Origin: Candidatus Altimarinota bacterium
GTDB lineage: Bacteria > Patescibacteriota > Gracilibacteria > UBA4473
Assembly: GCA_020630245.1 (NCBI GenBank)
Contig: JAHDBZ010000039.1
Span: 1 to 7,944, forward strand
Reading direction: 5' to 3'
Length of the DNA stretch: 7,944 bases
Every line of letters starts with the position of its first letter. Within the stretch, counting starts at the first letter, position 1. The translations under genes and the position numbers were made by a program. The notes beneath the pieces are model-generated. The model did not search any database. It had not been told where the DNA came from and saw nothing but the letters and a program-made list of their open reading frames with translations. This document shows positions 4,911 through 7,944 of the stretch, in pieces.

Positions 4911-6227
4911 ATGCCCAAATTTTACAAAGCCCCTGCCGGAACCGTTGACTTCCTTCCTGACTACCACGACTACTTCACCTTTGTGAAAAAAGTCATTCGT
5001 CATCGTTTTCGCCAGTCTGGCTTTCGCCGGATCTCTCCACCGATGTTTGAGGAAGCCGGAGCCTTTCGACGCTCTATCGGTGAGACGAATGAAATTGCCG
5101 CTCGCGAACTCTACAGCTTCAAAGATCGCCAAGATCGCGAATACACCCTCCGTCCAGAGATTACGACGGGGGTCGTGAGGGCCTTTATCGAACACGAGAT
5201 GGACCAACAGCCGCTCCCAGTAGAGCTTTATTATATCGAGCCGTGTTTTCGGTTTGAACGACCCAACAGCCGTACCCGCCGCCAGTTCTGGCAGTTTGGC
5301 GCTGAAATCCTAGGAGAAAGTGATCCATCGATTGATGCTCAGATCATGTACCTGGGACATCGAATCCTCAGTGATCTTCAGCTACGCGACATCATTGAAC
5401 TCAAGATCAATACCATTGGGACGGTTGAAGACCGTAAGAAGTTCTTTGAAGCCCTCGCTAATTTTTACGCTGGAAAAGAACGCAGTCTCAGTCCTGAATC
5501 CCAAGAAAAACTCGCGCAGAAAAAATACCTCGAACTCCTCGATCCAAAAACCGAAGACGAAGAGATCCTTGTCCAAATGGCACCGAAGATCGCTGACTTC
5601 CTCAGCCCAGAATCCAAAGCTTTCTTCGAGCAAGTACAGGAGTACCTCAGCAGCTTCAATATCGAGTTCACCGTTGATCCAAGTCTCACTCGTCCCCTCG
5701 ACTACTACACACAGACCGTATTTGAGTTCCGTGAAAAAGGCACCCGCAATAAGGTACTCGTCGGAGGACGTTACGACGACCTGATCGAAAAGATGGGAAA
5801 TCATAAACCTTTCGGTGCCTGTGGATTCTCGGCTGGAGTCGACCGCGTGATCAACCTCATGAAACTCCGCGGGATCGAAGTTCCGAAAAAAGACACCCTC
5901 CAGATCTTCCTCGCCGCTACCGGCCCAATCGCCAAAAAAGAAGCGCTGCCGATCCTGGTCAAGCTCCGCGAACATGGCTACCACGCCGTCGGAGTCCTGG
6001 GACGAACCTCAATGCAAGAACAACTCAAGCGCGCCCAAGCCTTCAATGTACCCTACACGCTCCTCATGGGAGATCTCGAGGTAAAAAAGAAACAACTGAT
6101 CGTCCGTGACATGGCCACTGGAAAACAAGAATGGATCGATCAGGATGACGTCTTAAAACACATGGACAAACTGATTGGCACCCCTCAAGGCCTCGACACG
6201 ACGGTTGATTTCTTGGGGCACGAATAA
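4911..6227 (+). CDS. hisS: Histidine--tRNA ligase
   Basis: HisRS activates histidine with ATP and charges tRNA-His; it is a cytosolic class II synthetase dimer. The 438 residues cover the complete protein. Visible parts are the N-terminal motif 1 region (AGTVDFLPDY, 9-18), TLRPEITTGVVRAFI (79-93), motif 2 from YYIEPCFRFERPNS through RRQFWQFGAEILG (107-135), the histidine-binding stretch RPLDYYTQTVFEF (261-273), VGGRYDDLI (284-292), motif 3 GFSAGVDRVI (305-314), and the C-terminal anticodon-binding domain from about residue 328. Intact motif 2 and the catalytic arginine R261 argue for a true synthetase rather than the HisZ paralog. Unusually, the common RGLDYY reads RPLDYY. The gene has no Shine-Dalgarno and is followed by an intrinsic terminator. 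Confidence 0.95.
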   Translation: MPKFYKAPAGTVDFLPDYHDYFTFVKKVIRHRFRQSGFRRISPPMFEEAGAFRRSIGETNEIAARELYSFKDRQDREYTLRPEITTGVVRAFIEHEMDQQPLPVELYYIEPCFRFERPNSRTRRQFWQFGAEILGESDPSIDAQIMYLGHRILSDLQLRDIIELKINTIGTVEDRKKFFEALANFYAGKERSLSPESQEKLAQKKYLELLDPKTEDEEILVQMAPKIADFLSPESKAFFEQVQEYLSSFNIEFTVDPSLTRPLDYYTQTVFEFREKGTRNKVLVGGRYDDLIEKMGNHKPFGACGFSAGVDRVINLMKLRGIEVPKKDTLQIFLAATGPIAKKEALPILVKLREHGYHAVGVLGRTSMQEQLKRAQAFNVPYTLLMGDLEVKKKQLIVRDMATGKQEWIDQDDVLKHMDKLIGTPQGLDTTVDFLGHE

Positions 6228-6256
6228 AACTAGACTCTAGTATCTAGTCACTAGTT
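6228..6256. repeat. CTAG-rich imperfect palindrome after hisS
   Basis: Immediately after the hisS stop, AACTAG (6228-6233) and CTAGTT (6251-6256) are inverted, with a further CTAG-TAT-CTAG core (6237-6247) inside. The 11-mer TCTAGTATCTA occurs here (6236-6246) and again at 4139-4149, just after the YtxH-like stop. It may extend the hisS terminator region or be a small intergenic repeat of this genome. Confidence 0.4.
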
Positions 6257-6285
6257 AAGACGGAGAAAGTCCGTCTTTTCTTTTG
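6257..6285 (+). terminator. Intrinsic terminator of hisS
   Basis: A perfect 8-bp stem, AAGACGGA (6257-6264) with TCCGTCTT (6270-6277), closes a 5-nt GAAAG loop. The stem runs into a U-rich tract ending TTTTCTTTTG. It lies 30 nt after the hisS stop and 36 nt before the recR ATG (6314), thus separating the two transcripts. Confidence 0.85.
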
Positions 6286-6313
6286 TCGATCCTTAACTTA
6301 AAATTCATCAGAC

Positions 6314-6910
6314 ATGCTCCCCAAATCGATTCAGACCGCTATTGATGCTCTCTCTGATCTCCCTGGTATTGGGAGTCGTAGTGCGGAGCGGCTAGTTTTT
6401 TCGTTGCTTCGCAATCAAACCGGCCTCAGTGATCGGCTCGCTGATTCGCTTGGGAAACTGTCGGAAAGCGTCCGTGAATGCCAGGCGTGCCACAATTACT
6501 GCGAATCCGAACTTTGCCCGATCTGCCAGTCGAGCCGCGAACACAAACGCATCTGTGTCGTCGAGTCCCCGATCGATGTTTTGGCCATTGAGAAGACGCA
6601 CGAATTTAAAGGGCGTTACCACGTACTGCACGGCGTTATTTCCCCGATGAACAAGGTCAGCCCTGATGATCTCCGTATCGCTTCCCTACTTCAACGCCTG
6701 CAGGCCAGTTCAGAAACCGAAGAGGTTATCCTTGCGATGTCTGGTAATGTCGAAGGCGAAGCCACCGCCCTCTATCTCACCGACCAAATCCATCGACTGA
6801 CCAATATCAAAGTCTCCCGCCTAGCACGCGGGATCCCCAGTGGTGGTGATCTAGACTATCTCGATGTTGGCACACTCAGCCGCGCGTTAATCGATCGTGG
6901 GGAGGTTTAA
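6314..6910 (+). CDS. recR: Recombination mediator protein RecR
   Basis: RecR works with RecO, and in many bacteria RecF, to load RecA on single-stranded DNA at gaps. The 198-residue length is normal. In order there is a helix-hairpin-helix with LPGIGSRSAERL (16-27), a zinc finger with C56, C59, C68 and C71 plus an extra C63, and a Toprim domain beginning RICVVESPIDVLAIEKT (79-95). It continues with YHVLHGVISPMNKVSPDDL (102-120), VEGEATALYL (146-155) and LARGIPSGGDLDYLDVGTLS (170-189). The residues before VEGEATA are MSGN where many RecRs have TNPT, a modest deviation. It follows the hisS terminator, so it needs its own promoter; a TAAAAT at 6299-6304 lies 9 nt before the ATG but lacks a good -35. 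The stop overlaps the convergent sigma-like gene. Confidence 0.95.
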   Translation: MLPKSIQTAIDALSDLPGIGSRSAERLVFSLLRNQTGLSDRLADSLGKLSESVRECQACHNYCESELCPICQSSREHKRICVVESPIDVLAIEKTHEFKGRYHVLHGVISPMNKVSPDDLRIASLLQRLQASSETEEVILAMSGNVEGEATALYLTDQIHRLTNIKVSRLARGIPSGGDLDYLDVGTLSRALIDRGEV

Positions 6911-7794
6911 GCGACAGCCGTTTCCTTCTGTTTAGATCTCCGAGCAGACACCAAGTGTATTGTGTCTGGATTTATGCCCCGCGCCTCTAAACTGCTTCGC
7001 ACTTTTTTGCGAGCTCTTATAGCCATATTGGAAGCCGTTTGACGGGTGGTTTTCCAGCTTTTACCAATTTTCGCCAATGATTCTTCGTTCAAATTATCAA
7101 AGCCATAATGCCTCGCCAACACTTCTAATTCCCGCGGAGATAACTCAAACAAATGCCGTCGCAAAAATTCAATAGCCTCCTGACGCATGCATAATATCTC
7201 TGGATTTGGACTTTGATCTATTAAAATATTCTCTAAATCAGCATCTCTCATACTTTGTATTTTTTCTTTTTCTGCGGCATATCTGAATGCTCGTGCAACA
7301 ATAACAGGTGTGAACGGTTTTTTACCCAGCCTTGCACGGCACTGATTAACAGTTTCTGTCAAAACATCCAGATCCTGACATAATCCACTTGCTGGATTAC
7401 AAACATCTGTCGCTATTTCGATGTAATTTAAATTGAGATTGTTTTCGTGCTTTCCCACTCGCAAATTGCCAACAGCTCGCTGCAAAAACCATCTGGACTG
7501 CTGCTCAAAAAAAGAAATAAAAGACGTACCAGAAGATGCATCAAATCGTGGAACTAGCTTTGAAGAAAAATGAATATATAACTCTTGCTTTAGGTCTTCC
7601 AACGTCACAGACCGATCCCCTATTACATCTAATTGACTAAAAAAATACGCTGCCAATCTATCCATCTTGGGTTTAAATTCAGTAAACAGCCTCTTGAAAT
7701 CCTCCGGCGCACCTGATTGAGCTTTAGCAACAAACACTTCTATCGAAGATTCTCTATTTGAAGTTAATTCGTTTCTCAAATATGTTTCAGTCAT
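6907..7794 (-). CDS. Divergent sigma-70-family RNA polymerase sigma factor
   Basis: A 295-residue cytosolic protein with the order of a group 3-like sigma factor. Residues about 30-112 look like region 2: helices through FKRLFTEFKPKMDRLAAYFF, then LEDLKQEL (65-72) and RFDASSGTSFISFF (83-96) followed by SRWFLQRAV (100-108). These match the usual DLxQE, FDxxxGxxF and WxxxxIxRAI pattern. Residues about 140-200 would be region 3. Residues 217-268 are region 4: FELSPRELEVLARHYGFD, SLAKIGKSW, and a TTRQTASNMAIRARKKVR recognition helix aligning without gaps to the E. coli sigma-70 helix. A basic extension of about 25 residues follows. Direct evidence is motif order only; region 2.3-2.4 is poorly conserved, so promoter specificity is unknown. 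It is AT-rich, lies 37 bp after a same-strand partial gene, and overlaps recR's stop by 4 bp. Confidence 0.75.
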   Translation of the reverse strand: MTETYLRNELTSNRESSIEVFVAKAQSGAPEDFKRLFTEFKPKMDRLAAYFFSQLDVIGDRSVTLEDLKQELYIHFSSKLVPRFDASSGTSFISFFEQQSRWFLQRAVGNLRVGKHENNLNLNYIEIATDVCNPASGLCQDLDVLTETVNQCRARLGKKPFTPVIVARAFRYAAEKEKIQSMRDADLENILIDQSPNPEILCMRQEAIEFLRRHLFELSPRELEVLARHYGFDNLNEESLAKIGKSWKTTRQTASNMAIRARKKVRSSLEARGINPDTIHLVSARRSKQKETAVA

Positions 7795-7828
7795 ACAAAA
7801 TTATTAAAATTTTTTGAAAAAAAGTCAA
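7795..7828 (-). promoter_or_regulatory. Promoter of the sigma-like gene, leaderless layout
   Basis: On the minus strand TTGACT (7823-7828), a 16-nt spacer of T and A tracts, TAATAA (7801-7806), six bases (TTTTGT) and the ATG at 7794. The layout is the same as upstream of 673 and 2526. The -35 begins 3 nt after the stop of the upstream gene, so the sigma-like gene can be transcribed independently of it. Confidence 0.55.
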
Positions 7829-7831
7829 TAA

Positions 7832-7944
7832 CTACTTTTTAGAAATCTTTAACTGCCTATCTCGCACCAAAACGCCCATATCTACAAGATGATTCACGAC
7901 TCGCAGCACCAATCCACTCGTGGGTAACGGCTCTCGATACTGCT
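7832..7944 (-). CDS. C-terminal fragment of an unidentified protein
   Basis: The last 36 codons of a minus-strand gene entering from the right edge, ending in TAG at 7832-7834. It reads QYREPLPTSGLVLRVV, then NHLVDMGVLVRDRQLKISKK. The GLVLRVVNHLVDMGVLV stretch followed by a short basic beta-like end looks like the recognition helix and wing of a winged-helix domain, but this is only an impression from a short fragment. The other two minus-strand frames close in this interval, which favours this one. The family cannot be named from this piece. Confidence 0.5.
   Translation of the reverse strand, partial: QYREPLPTSGLVLRVVNHLVDMGVLVRDRQLKISKK

Noticed and set aside
5320..5784. 154-codon plus-strand frame inside hisS
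   Set aside because: It overlaps the catalytic domain of hisS in another frame and has a serine-rich, featureless product.
5382..5984. 200-codon open frame on the minus strand inside hisS
   Set aside because: It is the antisense shadow of an intact hisS; its product is acidic and phenylalanine-rich without any family motif, as expected from reverse reading of this codon usage.
4911..6227. HisZ, the regulatory HisRS paralog, as an alternative for hisS
   Set aside because: Motif 2, the catalytic arginine in RPLDYY and a full C-terminal anticodon-binding domain are present, and no histidine biosynthesis genes are nearby.

Overview
This window is a chromosomal stretch of a bacterium using the standard bacterial code: TAA, TAG and TGA all serve as stops, and no long gene has an internal TGA. 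It mixes purine synthesis (purE, purK), translation (hisS) and recombination (recR) genes with sugar metabolism, a putative sigma factor and several unrecognised genes. Gene starts show essentially no Shine-Dalgarno sequences. Several genes instead have a -10-like hexamer ending exactly 6 nt before the ATG, which points to leaderless transcripts. This feature, the scattered short gene units and the lysine-rich YtxH-like protein would fit a candidate-phylum (Patescibacteria/Peregrinibacteria-like) genome, but that assignment is a weak inference.

Layout, left to right. (1) 1-673, minus strand: the N-terminus of a DUF817-like membrane protein at the edge, preceded by a cysteine-cluster protein (119-673). 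(2) 729-2454, minus strand: purK then purE in transcription order, separated by 127 bp that hold a C/G-tract hairpin repeat and a candidate purE promoter. Together they carboxylate AIR to CAIR in de novo purine synthesis. (3) 2526-3044, plus strand: an AT-rich all-helical protein of unknown function, whose end overlaps the convergent sugar-nucleotide epimerase gene (3027-4001, minus). (4) 4002-4153: spacer with a second copy of the C/G-tract repeat. (5) 4154-4741, minus strand: a membrane-anchored YtxH-like protein with a histone-H1-like Lys/Ala tail of six 11-residue repeats, divergent from hisS. (6) 4911-6227, plus strand: hisS, followed by a clear intrinsic terminator, then recR (6314-6910). 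(7) 6907-7794, minus strand: a divergent sigma-70-family protein that overlaps the recR stop codon by 4 bp. (8) 7832-7944: the C-terminal 36 residues of an unidentified minus-strand gene.

The core genes (purE, purK, epimerase, hisS, recR) look GC-richer than the cysteine-cluster, helical and sigma-like genes. Those three are AT-rich, each carries the same TTGACT -35 box, and each has the same -10-to-ATG spacing. The most notable items are the sigma-like factor with a changed -35 recognition helix, the uniform leaderless promoter layout, and the H1-tailed membrane protein. No IS element, CRISPR array, tRNA or rRNA was seen, and no gap without a gene exceeds 300 bp.
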